NCBI GenBank assembly: GCA_004294945.1
Contig: SHOL01000003.1
Location: 1 to 41,689, forward strand
DNA: 41,689 nucleotides
Direction: 5' to 3'
Source of the DNA: Treponema sp.
Lineage (GTDB): Bacteria; Spirochaetota; Spirochaetia; Treponematales; Treponemataceae
Shown one piece after another: positions 17,751-26,425 of this stretch. The translations under genes and the position numbers were made by a program. The notes beneath the pieces are model-generated. The model searched no databases. It saw nothing but the letters and a program-made list of their open reading frames with translations, and had not been told where the DNA came from. The stretch's first letter is position 1. Every line of letters begins with the position of its first letter.

Positions 17751-19169
17751 ATGATCCGCATTTTCGACAAGTATGTGGAAGCTGTCCAAGAAGCAGAACC
17801 GATAAAATACACTGGCTATGTAAAGCGGGTCCGCGGCATGCTCATCGAAAGCACCGGGCCCCAGGCAGTTATTGGCGAGGTGTGCCAGATACTGCTGTCT
17901 CGTACCGATACTGCCGTTTATGCAGAAGTAGTCGGTCTGGACGGGAATACAGTCCAGCTGATGAGTTATTCCGACATTCAGGGTATCGAAATCGGATGCA
18001 AGGTAATCGCGAGCGGATCCGTCCTTACCGTTCCTGTCGGCGAAATGATGCTTGGCCGGGTTGTAGATTCGCTCGGCAAGGCCTATGACGGCAAGGGAGA
18101 AGTGTTTTCCACGCTCAAATATCCGGCTATAGCCTCTCCCCCCGATCCCATGCTCAGAAAACCCATCAGTGAACGGATTGTAACCGGCGTCCGGGCTCTC
18201 GACGGGCTGTTAGCTGTCGGCAGAGGCCAGCGCCTTGGCATATTTGCCGGATCCGGCGTCGGAAAATCTACCCTGCTTGGAATGATCGCCCGCAATACAA
18301 ATGCCGACATCAATGTGATTGCGCTTATCGGTGAACGTGGCCGCGAAGTTGTCGATTTTATCGAAAATGATCTTGGTCCTGAAGGATTGAAACGCTCCGT
18401 TGTGGTTGTTGCAACCTCTGATCAGCCTCCTATTTCCCGAATAAGAGGAGCATATGTTGCCACAGCGATCGCAGAATATTTTCGCGACCAGGGCAAAGAT
18501 GTAATGCTCATGTTCGATTCCGTCACGCGCTTTGCCAAAGCGCAGCGTGAAATCGGTCTTGCAATCGGCGAACCGCCGGCGACGCGCGGATACACCCCGA
18601 GCGTTTTTGAAACGCTGCCCAAACTGCTCGAACGGAGCGGCACCTCTCAAACCGGCAGCATCACCGGGTTTTATACCGTATTGGTCGACGGAGACGATAT
18701 GGATGAACCTATATCGGATACCGTGCGCGGTATTCTGGACGGACATATAATTTTGAGCCGCAAGCTTGCGCAAAAGTATCATTATCCGGCAATAGACGTC
18801 CTGACCAGTATTTCGAGGCTCGCAAACCGGGTTTCCGGTGCCGTCACCAGAAAAGCTGCCGGGTACATCCGCAGAATGATGGCCGTTTACGCAGAATCCG
18901 AAGACATGATAAACGTCGGAGCCTATCAAAAAGGATCGAATCCTTCCATCGACGAAGCTATCATGCGTCACGTAAAAATCGAGGAATTTCTCAATCAGGA
19001 AGTCAACGATCCGGCTCCATTAACTGCCACCCTCAAAAAAATGTCAGAGATAACCGATATGGAAATTCCTGAAACGGAATACACCCTGACCGGACCTGGC
19101 GGTGCAAAAAAATACGCCACCGCAGAACCTGAATCTGAGCCCTGGGCACAGAGCGACTGGCAGGATTAA
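17751..19169 (+). CDS. fliI: FliI, flagellum-specific export ATPase
   Basis: ATPase that powers or primes type III flagellar export, an F1-beta relative. In 472 residues, Walker A is GSGVGKST at 167-174, followed by ALIGERGREVVDF and ATSDQPPISR. Walker B is near VMLMFDSVTRFAKAQREIG. GEPPATRGYTPSVFETLPKLLERSG and GSITGFYTVLVDGDDMDEPI are classic FliI landmarks. The start at 17751 is 6 bp after fliH. The stop shares its last base with the fliJ ATG (TAATG). Confidence 0.97.
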   Translation: MIRIFDKYVEAVQEAEPIKYTGYVKRVRGMLIESTGPQAVIGEVCQILLSRTDTAVYAEVVGLDGNTVQLMSYSDIQGIEIGCKVIASGSVLTVPVGEMMLGRVVDSLGKAYDGKGEVFSTLKYPAIASPPDPMLRKPISERIVTGVRALDGLLAVGRGQRLGIFAGSGVGKSTLLGMIARNTNADINVIALIGERGREVVDFIENDLGPEGLKRSVVVVATSDQPPISRIRGAYVATAIAEYFRDQGKDVMLMFDSVTRFAKAQREIGLAIGEPPATRGYTPSVFETLPKLLERSGTSQTGSITGFYTVLVDGDDMDEPISDTVRGILDGHIILSRKLAQKYHYPAIDVLTSISRLANRVSGAVTRKAAGYIRRMMAVYAESEDMINVGAYQKGSNPSIDEAIMRHVKIEEFLNQEVNDPAPLTATLKKMSEITDMEIPETEYTLTGPGGAKKYATAEPESEPWAQSDWQD

Positions 19170-19603
19170 TGAAGCGTTTTTCATTTTCTTTGCAAAAACT
19201 GCTTGACCTTCGCCTGTTTAGGGAAAAAGAAGCTGAAATTGCTCTGGGAAAGGCAATTGCTGAACGGGAAAAAATCCAGCAAGAACTCGAAGAAATTGCG
19301 CGCGAGCGGGTATCCTGGACGTACAGCAGAACCTCCGGTACATCGATTCAAGATCTCCTTTCCATAGAGCGGTATATTTCTCGCCTTGATACAAAAAAAG
19401 AAGAGCTCCTCGAGCATCTGGCTGCAGCCGAACTGGTTGTCGAACAAGCACGCGAAAACTGGATGACCGCAACCCGCGAACGGCAGGTTATCAGCAAACT
19501 GAAAGAAAAGAAAACAGGGATCTGGCACAAGGAAATGCTCGATGAAGAAGCTGAAGTGCTTGACGACATCAGTAACTCTGTATATTCATCAAAAACGAAC
19601 TGA
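19169..19603 (+). CDS. fliJ: FliJ-like flagellar export chaperone
   Basis: A 144-residue, highly charged, almost entirely helical protein with heptad-like spacing throughout, as in FliJ, the gamma-subunit-like stalk of the export ATPase ring. The N-terminus FSFSLQKLLDLRLFREKEAE fits the family start (F-x-LqkvLdlR-xxxE). Sequence conservation in FliJ is low, so the call relies on this motif, the size, the coiled coil and the position one base after fliI. It is the last gene of the flagellar run; the next gene is on the opposite strand. Confidence 0.88.
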   Translation: MKRFSFSLQKLLDLRLFREKEAEIALGKAIAEREKIQQELEEIARERVSWTYSRTSGTSIQDLLSIERYISRLDTKKEELLEHLAAAELVVEQARENWMTATRERQVISKLKEKKTGIWHKEMLDEEAEVLDDISNSVYSSKTN

Positions 19604-19657
19604 AATCAAACCTCAAAAAGACTTCTGTGCAAAACTGACCGAGTGTTTCAAAGTCCT

Positions 19658-21310
19658 CTAATACTTAAAATCGCTGTCCCCGATAAATTCGCGGATAATC
19701 GACTGCCCCGGCACATACGATGGCGGTATCGGCGAGAAATTGTTCAAAAACATCAGAAGTCGTGATGCTTCGGTGTATTCACGTTCTGTCGGCTTAACCG
19801 CCCGCAACAACGGCTCTGCAAAGATTTTCAGCACGGAAAGTTCATAATCCAGCGCAGTATTGAACATGACATCAGCCTGGCTTTGAAAGGGGAAAATATG
19901 AAGTCGTTCTCCCCTTTGCACGCTTGCCCACATAGAAATGGTACCTGCCGCGCCTTTTCCCCGGAACTGGGCATCTCTGACAATTCGCCTGAGCAGACGA
20001 TTGTCCGAGGTCGGTATGCGGTTGTGATCGTCAAGATTGAGCTGCGTCAATGCAGAAAGATATATTTTAAATTTGAACTCGGCAGGAACAAGCGGCGTCA
20101 GCTTATCGTTCAGTCCGTGAATTCCTTCCATAATTAAAATGGTACGTTCATTGAGCTTGAGCTTCCTGCCGGTGAACTTTCGCAAACCGGTCTTAAAATC
20201 GTAAGACGGCAGTTCAACTTCGTTTCCTTTAAACAGGGTAACCAGAATCTCGTTCAGGAAGGGCACGTCCAGCGCTTCAAGACATTCATAATCCGGTTTA
20301 CCGTCCTCGTCCAGGGGAGTATTCGCCGGTCCGCGGTAATAATCGTCAAGACTGATTACAATTGGTTCGTAGCCCAGAACTCGAAGCTGCATGGAAAGTT
20401 TTTTCGATGTGGTTGTTTTGCCGGAGCTCGAAGGCCCTGCAATCAACACAATCTTCGTCGTATTCCTTTCTGCGATTCTGTCTGCAATTTCTGCAATTTT
20501 CTTGTTTTGAAGAGTTTCTGTCACCTCGACATAGTCTTTAATTTTCCGCCGTTCCACCAGCTCGTTCAGTTGTCCGACAGAAGACACCCCGATCAGCTTC
20601 CCCCACTTTTTTGCCTGTTTATAAATATGGAACAGTTCTGGAATGTCTTCAAATTCGCTCAGCCTGTCGGGATGCGACGTAGGCGGAAACCTGAGCAAAA
20701 AACCTTCACCGTATTTTTTCAGCTCGAATACATCAAGAAGCCCTGTACGGGGAAGCAGGGGCTGAAAATACAGATCAAGATATGAATCTAGCTTGTTGAT
20801 AAGTATTTTTGGTTTGCTGATGTGCATAAGGAGCCGGTAGGTATCCGGCTGATTGGATTCCGAAAAAAGATCTAGCGCATCTTCGTAGGAAACGTATCGT
20901 GTTTCCAGAGGAATATCAGCCTTGATCATGTCCCGCATTTTTTGTTCAACCCGGGAAATATCGATTTCCTTGTTGTTTCCGCCGGACTCAAAAGTATAGT
21001 AATACCCGTATCCCAAACTGTGCCCGATCAGTAAACGGAGCTCCGGATACAAATCGCGTGCAGCAGCGGCAAGCACCATGCACAGCGTTCGCCGGCATAC
21101 GTTCGAGCCCTCTGTAGTATTGTTGGATACTGCTTCTACATGTGCGCTTACATCGATGTTTCTGGTTAAAGAAAACAATTCGTTGTTTACCCGAATTGCC
21201 ACAACCGGCTTTTTTTTTGCGCCCATGTACGGCACCAGATCGCAGCCGGTAACCGGAGAATTGAACGTTTTTACGGAACCGTCGAAAAATTTGATGTTGA
21301 ACGATTGCAT
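19658..21310 (-). CDS. Uridine kinase-like P-loop nucleoside kinase with TGS-like N-terminal region
   Basis: A 550-residue protein. The C-terminal half is a phosphoribulokinase/uridine kinase-type fold with Walker A GPSSSGKT at about 292-299, ISLDDYYRGP near 325, DYECLEALDVPFL, and ILIMEGIHGLN near 400, as in enzymes that phosphorylate uridine or cytidine. The N-terminal 200 residues look like the TGS plus editing-like region of threonyl-tRNA synthetase (FFDGSVKTFN..., IGHSLGYGYYYTF near 95-107), a fusion I recall from other spirochetes and Thermotoga. Whether the substrate is a nucleoside is not proven. GGGGAG lies 7 nt before the ATG at 21310. The gene is downstream of two tRNAs on the same strand and convergent with fliJ. 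Confidence 0.85.
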   Translation of the reverse strand: MQSFNIKFFDGSVKTFNSPVTGCDLVPYMGAKKKPVVAIRVNNELFSLTRNIDVSAHVEAVSNNTTEGSNVCRRTLCMVLAAAARDLYPELRLLIGHSLGYGYYYTFESGGNNKEIDISRVEQKMRDMIKADIPLETRYVSYEDALDLFSESNQPDTYRLLMHISKPKILINKLDSYLDLYFQPLLPRTGLLDVFELKKYGEGFLLRFPPTSHPDRLSEFEDIPELFHIYKQAKKWGKLIGVSSVGQLNELVERRKIKDYVEVTETLQNKKIAEIADRIAERNTTKIVLIAGPSSSGKTTTSKKLSMQLRVLGYEPIVISLDDYYRGPANTPLDEDGKPDYECLEALDVPFLNEILVTLFKGNEVELPSYDFKTGLRKFTGRKLKLNERTILIMEGIHGLNDKLTPLVPAEFKFKIYLSALTQLNLDDHNRIPTSDNRLLRRIVRDAQFRGKGAAGTISMWASVQRGERLHIFPFQSQADVMFNTALDYELSVLKIFAEPLLRAVKPTEREYTEASRLLMFLNNFSPIPPSYVPGQSIIREFIGDSDFKY

Positions 21311-21445
21311 GCCTGGACTCCCCGTGGAAAAAAATTACCGGATTTGCGATCCGTATCTTCACACTAATTGGCACAATTCTGTACACAGCGCCGAATTATG
21401 CTTTTTGCATTCTCGCAAATCTTTATATAACAAGGAGTTAACTTG

Positions 21446-21519
21446 CGGGACCAGAGGGACTCGAACCCCCTACCTATTGCTTAGAAGGCAATTGCTCTAT
21501 CCGGATGAGCTATGATCCC
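21446..21519 (-). tRNA. tRNA-Arg (anticodon UCU)
   Basis: Read on the - strand, a full cloverleaf: acceptor GGGATCA pairs with TGGTCCC (one T-G pair), D arm GCTC...GAGC, anticodon stem ATTGC/GCAAT with loop CTTCTAA, so the anticodon is TCT. The T arm is GGGGG-TTCGAGT-CCCTC and the discriminator base is G. The CCA is not encoded. It lies 3 bp downstream of tRNA-Pro and is likely cotranscribed with it. Confidence 0.95.
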
Positions 21520-21522
21520 GGA

Positions 21523-21595
21523 TCGGGATGAAGGGATTTGAACCCCCGATCTTCTGGTCCCAAACCAGACGCCTTAGCCACTAGGCTACATCCCG
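21523..21595 (-). tRNA. tRNA-Pro (anticodon UGG)
   Basis: On the - strand: acceptor CGGGATG pairs perfectly with CATCCCG, D arm GCC...GGC, anticodon stem TCTGG/CCAGA with loop TTTGGGA, giving anticodon TGG. The T loop is TTCAAAT and the discriminator base is A, as expected for proline. CCA is not encoded. It is the promoter-proximal member of the pair. Confidence 0.95.
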
Positions 21596-21606
21596 TAATT
21601 TGTTCT

Positions 21607-21635
21607 ACTTTAAAGAAAACCGACCGCTCTGTCAA
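21607..21635 (-). promoter_or_regulatory. Sigma70-type promoter for the tRNA-Pro/tRNA-Arg unit
   Basis: On the - strand TTGACA (21630-21635, perfect -35), a 17-bp spacer, then TAAAGT (21607-21612). The predicted start is about 5 bp before the tRNA-Pro 5' end at 21595. It sits in the gap after the stop of the ComFB-domain gene at 21667, so the tRNAs have their own transcription signal. Confidence 0.7.
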
Positions 21636-21666
21636 GAATGCGAACTGGGTCTGAAAGCCGTTCGAA

Positions 21667-22377
21667 TCAAATTTGCATGGAATCCAGCTGATCGTCTGCA
21701 GGAAACAAGTGCAGATCAGGCAGCAGATACGCATGATCCGCCGTATATGCCGTGCGGATAATCGACTCGCTGAGGATTCCGATTTCGAAAAAATACTGAA
21801 GCGGTTCAAAGCCCGGCTGTTCGGCGCGGAGTTCGAACGAAAAAACTTTCTTCTGATCTTCTTTTGCTGCTCCAACCGGCTTTACCCAAAACGAAAAGGT
21901 TCCGGGAGTATGGTCGCTAATCCGGTAGGGATTTTCCCAGGACGAATCAATCGATTCTGCCTTCCGGTTGTCCATATAGAGCGTAATGGACGTGTTTTTT
22001 ACGGGCTCGAATGTCATCCCGTCCAGTATGCGGCCGATAAATGTCGGAAAATTGAATACCGGCGTTTCCGGCAGGTCGGTCGGCTTCCCGTGAGGCCGCT
22101 TTGCAGAAAGAACCTGCTTCATACCCTCAAGGCCGATTCTGCTGACATCAGCTGCCATCTGAGCCTTGTCTATCGACTCTTCCATCTGCGAATGCGCAAG
22201 CCCTCGTCCCGACTTGATATATTTCGGCGGTACCCGGTTCAAAACATAACAAATTGTATCGAGCCTGCACTGGCTGCAGCTGCAGGTAAGCCAGGGAGCC
22301 TTGTTTTTTTGAGCTGTATCGAACAGGTCGTTCACTTCAGTATAGACAAGCTCTTCCATTAAATTGTGGACATTCAT
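21667..22377 (-). CDS. ComFB-domain protein with a C-terminal beta-rich extension
   Basis: The first 60 or so residues match the late-competence ComFB domain: NLMEELVYTEVNDLF at about 5-19, then the Cys-rich CSCSQCRLDTICYVLNRVPPKY at 32-53, with C32, C34, C37 and C43 as likely metal ligands. ComFB-domain proteins in other bacteria include cyclic-di-nucleotide-responsive regulators of motility and competence. The remaining 175 residues look beta-rich (TSITLYMDNRKAESID, GTFSFWVKPVG) and I do not recognise them; a carboxypeptidase-regulatory-like fold is possible. GGAGG precedes the ATG. The gene is 16 bp downstream of the HD phosphohydrolase gene on the same strand and probably cotranscribed. 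Confidence 0.72.
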   Translation of the reverse strand: MNVHNLMEELVYTEVNDLFDTAQKNKAPWLTCSCSQCRLDTICYVLNRVPPKYIKSGRGLAHSQMEESIDKAQMAADVSRIGLEGMKQVLSAKRPHGKPTDLPETPVFNFPTFIGRILDGMTFEPVKNTSITLYMDNRKAESIDSSWENPYRISDHTPGTFSFWVKPVGAAKEDQKKVFSFELRAEQPGFEPLQYFFEIGILSESIIRTAYTADHAYLLPDLHLFPADDQLDSMQI

Positions 22378-22393
22378 ACATCCTCCGGCTTCA

Positions 22394-23707
22394 TTAATCC
22401 TGCATTTCAGTGTAATACAGCCCTATGCATTTCGCAAGTTTTTCGGGCAAATCAGCTGTCCGTTCAAGTGCATCGGCTTTTTGCGGATTGACTGCAACCC
22501 GAAGTATCCGAAGCGATTCGGTAAATCGCGAAATGACAGATTCGGAAAAAACAGTCGAGCTTGCGGTAAAAATCCGTTTTTCGTCGCTGATGTACAGGTC
22601 GCTTTCAAACGAAATTCGTTCCGGTATATCGAGAAGAACATCGACGGCCGTAAAGCGGACTCCGGTCCAAAGGGTGAACGCTTCTGCCAGGCGATTCTCG
22701 ATTTCCGTTCTGACAGCCAGATGTTCAAGTTCTGTGGCAGCAAGTTCATCAAAGCCGGGACGGAATTCGCCGACAACCCGATAAAAGGATCGCATCCGGA
22801 TATCCCGGGCGAGTACCTGCTCGGGAAAGCTCCGTGAATCAATCAGCGAGTACAGCGAAGTGTCGTCAAGGGGATACAGTTCTTCCGGCGATATGATGGA
22901 AGCGCTCAGGGCTGCATGCAGCGTTTTTTTCATCATGGCTGTTGCAATGCGGACCTGGCGGTGCCAGTAGACGGAACGGTACATAAGATATTTGGAAAAC
23001 AGTATGTTTTCTACCGACAAAATACCTCTGGAATCAAGTACAATTCCTTTTTCAGGGTCCGGATGCACTTGAGACAAAATAAAATCGATATCCTGGATGC
23101 CATACGGAACCCCGCAAAAATAGGCATCCCGGTTGAGGTAGTCGAGCTTGTCCGGATCAAGCACCCCGGAAAGAAGGTTACGAAAAAAAACCGTCTCCTG
23201 GTCGGGGACGGATGCTGCTTGAGAGCCGTACGCACCCGAAAGATCAATAATCGACGCACTCATGTCGGGATCGGCTCCCGCCTGTGCGATGAGCGTTCTC
23301 AGGGGCTCACAGACAACCAGTTTCGCCGTAAGTGTTTCGTGGTCTTCAAGCGGAAGTTCCTTCAGCGAATGGGTGAAAGGGAAGTGCCCCAGATCGTGGA
23401 GCAAAGCCGCCGCAAGAAAGGAGCGGGCTCCTTTCGGCGTAATCCATTCGGAAGCGCCCTGTTCGCACAGCGTTTCCAGAAGCTTTCGGGCAGCTGCATA
23501 CACCCCGAACGAATGTGATGCTCTGGTATGGGTTGCACCCGGGTACACGTATTCTGTCGGTCCCAGCTGCCTGATCCGGTACAGGCGCATAAAGGGTTCC
23601 GTTCGGGTAATATCCAGAAATTCCTGGGTCAGGCGTATGTGTTTCCAGACAGGGTCGCGAACGGCGAAGAGTCTGATGCTTTCGTCTCCGGGAACGAAAC
23701 AGGGCAT
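22394..23707 (-). CDS. HD-domain phosphohydrolase, dGTPase/SAMHD1-like
   Basis: A 437-residue metal-dependent phosphohydrolase. Key features are YPGATHTRASHSFGVY at about 55-70 (H65 as the first metal ligand), LLHDLGHFPFTHS at 102-114 with the HD pair 104-105, and later DPDKLDYLNRDAYFCGV, the standard second Asp region of this subfamily, followed by the VENILFSKYLMYRSVYWH-like helix. Relatives cleave deoxynucleotides or signalling nucleotides; the substrate is not evident. The start at 23707 has only a weak GAG-containing site. It lies 11 bp after the acnA-like gene on the same strand, so an acn-HD-comFB transcript is plausible. Confidence 0.85.
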   Translation of the reverse strand: MPCFVPGDESIRLFAVRDPVWKHIRLTQEFLDITRTEPFMRLYRIRQLGPTEYVYPGATHTRASHSFGVYAAARKLLETLCEQGASEWITPKGARSFLAAALLHDLGHFPFTHSLKELPLEDHETLTAKLVVCEPLRTLIAQAGADPDMSASIIDLSGAYGSQAASVPDQETVFFRNLLSGVLDPDKLDYLNRDAYFCGVPYGIQDIDFILSQVHPDPEKGIVLDSRGILSVENILFSKYLMYRSVYWHRQVRIATAMMKKTLHAALSASIISPEELYPLDDTSLYSLIDSRSFPEQVLARDIRMRSFYRVVGEFRPGFDELAATELEHLAVRTEIENRLAEAFTLWTGVRFTAVDVLLDIPERISFESDLYISDEKRIFTASSTVFSESVISRFTESLRILRVAVNPQKADALERTADLPEKLAKCIGLYYTEMQD

Positions 23708-23718
23708 TTTCCGCTCGC

Positions 23719-25677
23719 CTATTGTCCGCCCTGGCGTGTCCAGGCTGCAAGCCCGCCAGCAAGCAGAATTTTCCGTGATCGTTCATCGAGGTCGTTTTTT
23801 GCCTTCACGGTATGTCCGTCGGATTTTCGGACCAGTACGAACGGCAGGCCTCTTTCAAGTGAATTCCTGATTCCCGTGAATTCGAGCACGTCGTTTTGTA
23901 AAAGTGCGTCATACGCCGAGGCGTCATCGAGAACGAGCGGAATAATTCCGTAGTTTATAAGGTTGGCTTTGTGGATTCGGGCAAACGATTTGACGATAAC
24001 GGCGCGGACTCCAAGATACATCGGTGCAAGTGCTGCATGTTCGCGGGACGAACCCTGGCCGTAATTTTCGCCTCCAAGCACAAAACAGCCTGCGGCGGCC
24101 GAGGCGCGCGCGAAGAAGGTTGGATCGAGGCGCTCAAAGGTGAACTTTGAAATTTCAGGAATGTTCGAGCGGAGGGGCAGCACTTTGGCGCCTGCCGGCA
24201 TAATGTCGTCGGTCGAAACATTGTCGCCTGCTTTTAGCAGCACCGGAAGTTCAAGGGTATCGGGCAGCTCGGGGCTTGCCGGGCAGGGTTTGATGTTCGG
24301 GCCGCGGAGTATTTCGATTTTTTGGGCCTCTGCTTCCGGCAGAGGGGCTATAAGCATGCCGTCGTCGCGGAAGCTTGCCGTTTGATTGCGCAAGTATTCT
24401 GCCTTTCGTGCGTTCAGATCGGACGCTGTGTGCCTGGGGTCGCTTATAACGCCGGTAATTGCGGCAATCGCTGCTGTTTCGGGCGAGACCAGGTATACTT
24501 CTGCGTCGGGTGTGCCCGAACGGCCCTTAAAGTTGCGGTTGAAGGTGCGCAGCGAAACGCCGGCCGAGTTCGGGGCAAAGCCCATCCCGATGCAGGGACC
24601 GCAGGCGCTTTCCAGTATCCGGAACCCTGCGCGTATCAGTTCTCCGAGTACACCGGTCTTTTCTGCCAGCAAAAGCGTTTGGCGGCTGCCGGGCGAGATT
24701 CCGGCTTCGACGCCTTCGGCAATATGTTTGTCTTTTACGATTGCCGCAACTGCGGCAAGGTCGTTCAGGGAGCTGTTCGTACAGGAGCCAATGGCTACCT
24801 GGGTTACTTTTTTTCCGGCAATTTTAGAAATTTCTATGACTGAATCGGGAGAGTGGGGCTGTGCCGCCATCGGCGTCAGCTTGGAAAGATTGATTTCTAT
24901 GACTGCATCGTACGACGCGCCTTCGTCCGCTTCCAGGGCGGTAAAATCTTCAGGTCTGCCCATTGCTTCAAGAAATGCGCGGGTATTGCTGTCCGAGGGG
25001 AATATACTGCACGTTGCGCCGAGCTCAGCGCCCATGTTTGTGATAGTTGCCCGCTGGGGTACAGACAGGGATTGTACGCCGGGTCCGAAGTATTCATACA
25101 CACAGCCCACACCGCCTTTTACCGTTTCACGGCGAAGAACTTCCAGTATAATATCTTTTGCGCTGACACCTTCTTTCAGTTCTCCAGTCAGCAGTACGCC
25201 CTTGACTTTCGGCATTGCCAGATGAAACGCTCCGCCTCCCATTGCGACTGCAACATCAAGCCCGCCTGCACCGATAGCGATCATGCCGATTCCGCCTCCG
25301 GTCGGCGTGTGGGAATCCGATCCCAGAAGCGTTTTTCCCGGTTTTCCGAAGCGTTCCAGGTGGACCTGGTGGCAAATACCGTTTCCTGCCCGTGAAAACC
25401 AGAGGCCGTATCTGTTCGCCAGGCTCTGCAGATAACGGTGGTCGTCCATATTTTTATAGTCTTCCTGCAGGGTATTGTGGTCGATATAGGAAACTGAAAG
25501 TTCTGTTTTTACCCGGTCAATCCCGATTGTTTCAAATTGCAGATACGCCATTGTACCCGTTGCGTCCTGGGTCAGGGTTTGGTCGATGCGAATTGCAATG
25601 TCATCTCCCCGGTTGGGGAGTGTTGCGTGTTCAACCAGATGTGCAGAAAGAATTTTCTCTGTAAGCGTCAATGCCAT
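23719..25677 (-). CDS. Aconitate hydratase, short form
   Basis: Iron-sulfur enzyme that interconverts citrate and isocitrate. The 652-residue product carries the cluster ligands: Cys in AIGSCTNSSLNDL near 300 and the pair in ACGPCIGMG near 362-370. GSDSHTPTGGGIGMIAIGAGGLDVA near 120-144 and the swivelling domain motif GGENYGQGSSREHAALAP near 540-557 are diagnostic. The length and order fit the ~650-residue aconitases (Aquifex type, from memory) rather than the ~900-residue AcnA. I start at 25677 because AGGAG lies 6 nt upstream; an ATG at 25683 directly abuts that site. A lone aconitase gene suggests glutamate/citrate supply rather than proof of a full TCA cycle. Isopropylmalate isomerase is less likely given the single-chain length. 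Confidence 0.88.
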   Translation of the reverse strand: MALTLTEKILSAHLVEHATLPNRGDDIAIRIDQTLTQDATGTMAYLQFETIGIDRVKTELSVSYIDHNTLQEDYKNMDDHRYLQSLANRYGLWFSRAGNGICHQVHLERFGKPGKTLLGSDSHTPTGGGIGMIAIGAGGLDVAVAMGGGAFHLAMPKVKGVLLTGELKEGVSAKDIILEVLRRETVKGGVGCVYEYFGPGVQSLSVPQRATITNMGAELGATCSIFPSDSNTRAFLEAMGRPEDFTALEADEGASYDAVIEINLSKLTPMAAQPHSPDSVIEISKIAGKKVTQVAIGSCTNSSLNDLAAVAAIVKDKHIAEGVEAGISPGSRQTLLLAEKTGVLGELIRAGFRILESACGPCIGMGFAPNSAGVSLRTFNRNFKGRSGTPDAEVYLVSPETAAIAAITGVISDPRHTASDLNARKAEYLRNQTASFRDDGMLIAPLPEAEAQKIEILRGPNIKPCPASPELPDTLELPVLLKAGDNVSTDDIMPAGAKVLPLRSNIPEISKFTFERLDPTFFARASAAAGCFVLGGENYGQGSSREHAALAPMYLGVRAVIVKSFARIHKANLINYGIIPLVLDDASAYDALLQNDVLEFTGIRNSLERGLPFVLVRKSDGHTVKAKNDLDERSRKILLAGGLAAWTRQGGQ

Positions 25678-25771
25678 AAACATCTCCTGTAACGGCGGTT
25701 GTTCCGGTTTCGGTATATCCGGCGCATGTATTGTGGATTCAATAACGGTACTCTAGCTGTTTGGCCGAAGA

Positions 25772-25801
25772 TTGTCCAGAACCTGCTTCCTGTGGTATAC
25801 T
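25772..25801 (+). promoter_or_regulatory. Candidate promoter directly abutting the 25808 start
   Basis: TTGTCC (25772-25777), an 18-bp spacer and TATACT (25796-25801). Only 6 bp separate the -10 from the ATG at 25808, so transcription would begin at or next to the start codon, and no Shine-Dalgarno is present. Confidence 0.45.
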
Positions 25802-25807
25802 CTCTCG

Positions 25808-26425
25808 ATGTTTGTATCCGGGAATAACCGCCTGTTTGTTTGTATTATGTGCATTGTGTCCGTTTCTGTTACCGTGTTTCCTGAAACGCTTCGGACCCGT
25901 GCAGATTCCTATTTTTCCGGAATTGAGTGGGCAGACAGCAGCGATAAAAAAACGCAAGCGCTTTCTCCGGCGCACACGATACCCGGAGGAACGGAAACAT
26001 TTCCTTTGCTCAAGCCGTCCGAGGAACGCTCTTCCGGAACCTTGTATCCTGAAACAGACAGACTGGGCCGCCTTGATTATTCCGAGTTGCCGGTCGGGCT
26101 GCGTGATTTCCTGAAAACGATCGCATCAGCCCTGAAGAGCAGCACTGTTCCGAATCACTTGTGTCTTCCGGAGTACCCGTTCCTTCCGGTGGTGGTCAGC
26201 TTTCAACTGTCCAGACTGCCAGCAATACGGGAAGTTGCGTATTCAAGGCCGGTATCCAAGGAAGCAGGGGTTTTTTCAGTATTGTACCGATTTACTCTGG
26301 ACACAGGCTCTGCGAATTCCTGGTGTTACGCCGAGGTGCGCATACAGCAGAGGGAGACATCCTGGTATATCAGGGAATTTGATTTTGATGGAGCAAGTTA
26401 TGCCGAATATAGTCGGCAGAATTGA
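25808..26425 (+). CDS. Exported protein of unknown function
   Basis: I do not recognise this 205-residue protein. It starts with a signal-peptide-like stretch: a short basic segment, then a hydrophobic run LFVCIMCIVSVSVTVF at about 9-24, and a plausible cleavage site soon after. The mature part has a Ser/Thr/Pro-rich section, then a compact beta-rich C-terminus (VVVSFQLSRL, VLYRFTLDTG, SWCYAEVRIQQRETSWYIREF). A TTG at 25772 would add 12 residues but coincides with the candidate -35 box. The gene is divergent from aconitase and overlaps the next gene by 26 bp, so the two are likely cotranscribed. Confidence 0.7.
   Translation: MFVSGNNRLFVCIMCIVSVSVTVFPETLRTRADSYFSGIEWADSSDKKTQALSPAHTIPGGTETFPLLKPSEERSSGTLYPETDRLGRLDYSELPVGLRDFLKTIASALKSSTVPNHLCLPEYPFLPVVVSFQLSRLPAIREVAYSRPVSKEAGVFSVLYRFTLDTGSANSWCYAEVRIQQRETSWYIREFDFDGASYAEYSRQN

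Noticed and set aside
19604-19657. Bidirectional terminator between fliJ and the kinase gene
   Set aside because: I could not find a stable stem followed by a T tract in either direction.
24386-25225. Open frame of about 280 codons on the + strand inside the aconitase gene
   Set aside because: Shadow of the aconitase coding strand; Ser/Pro-rich, no motifs.
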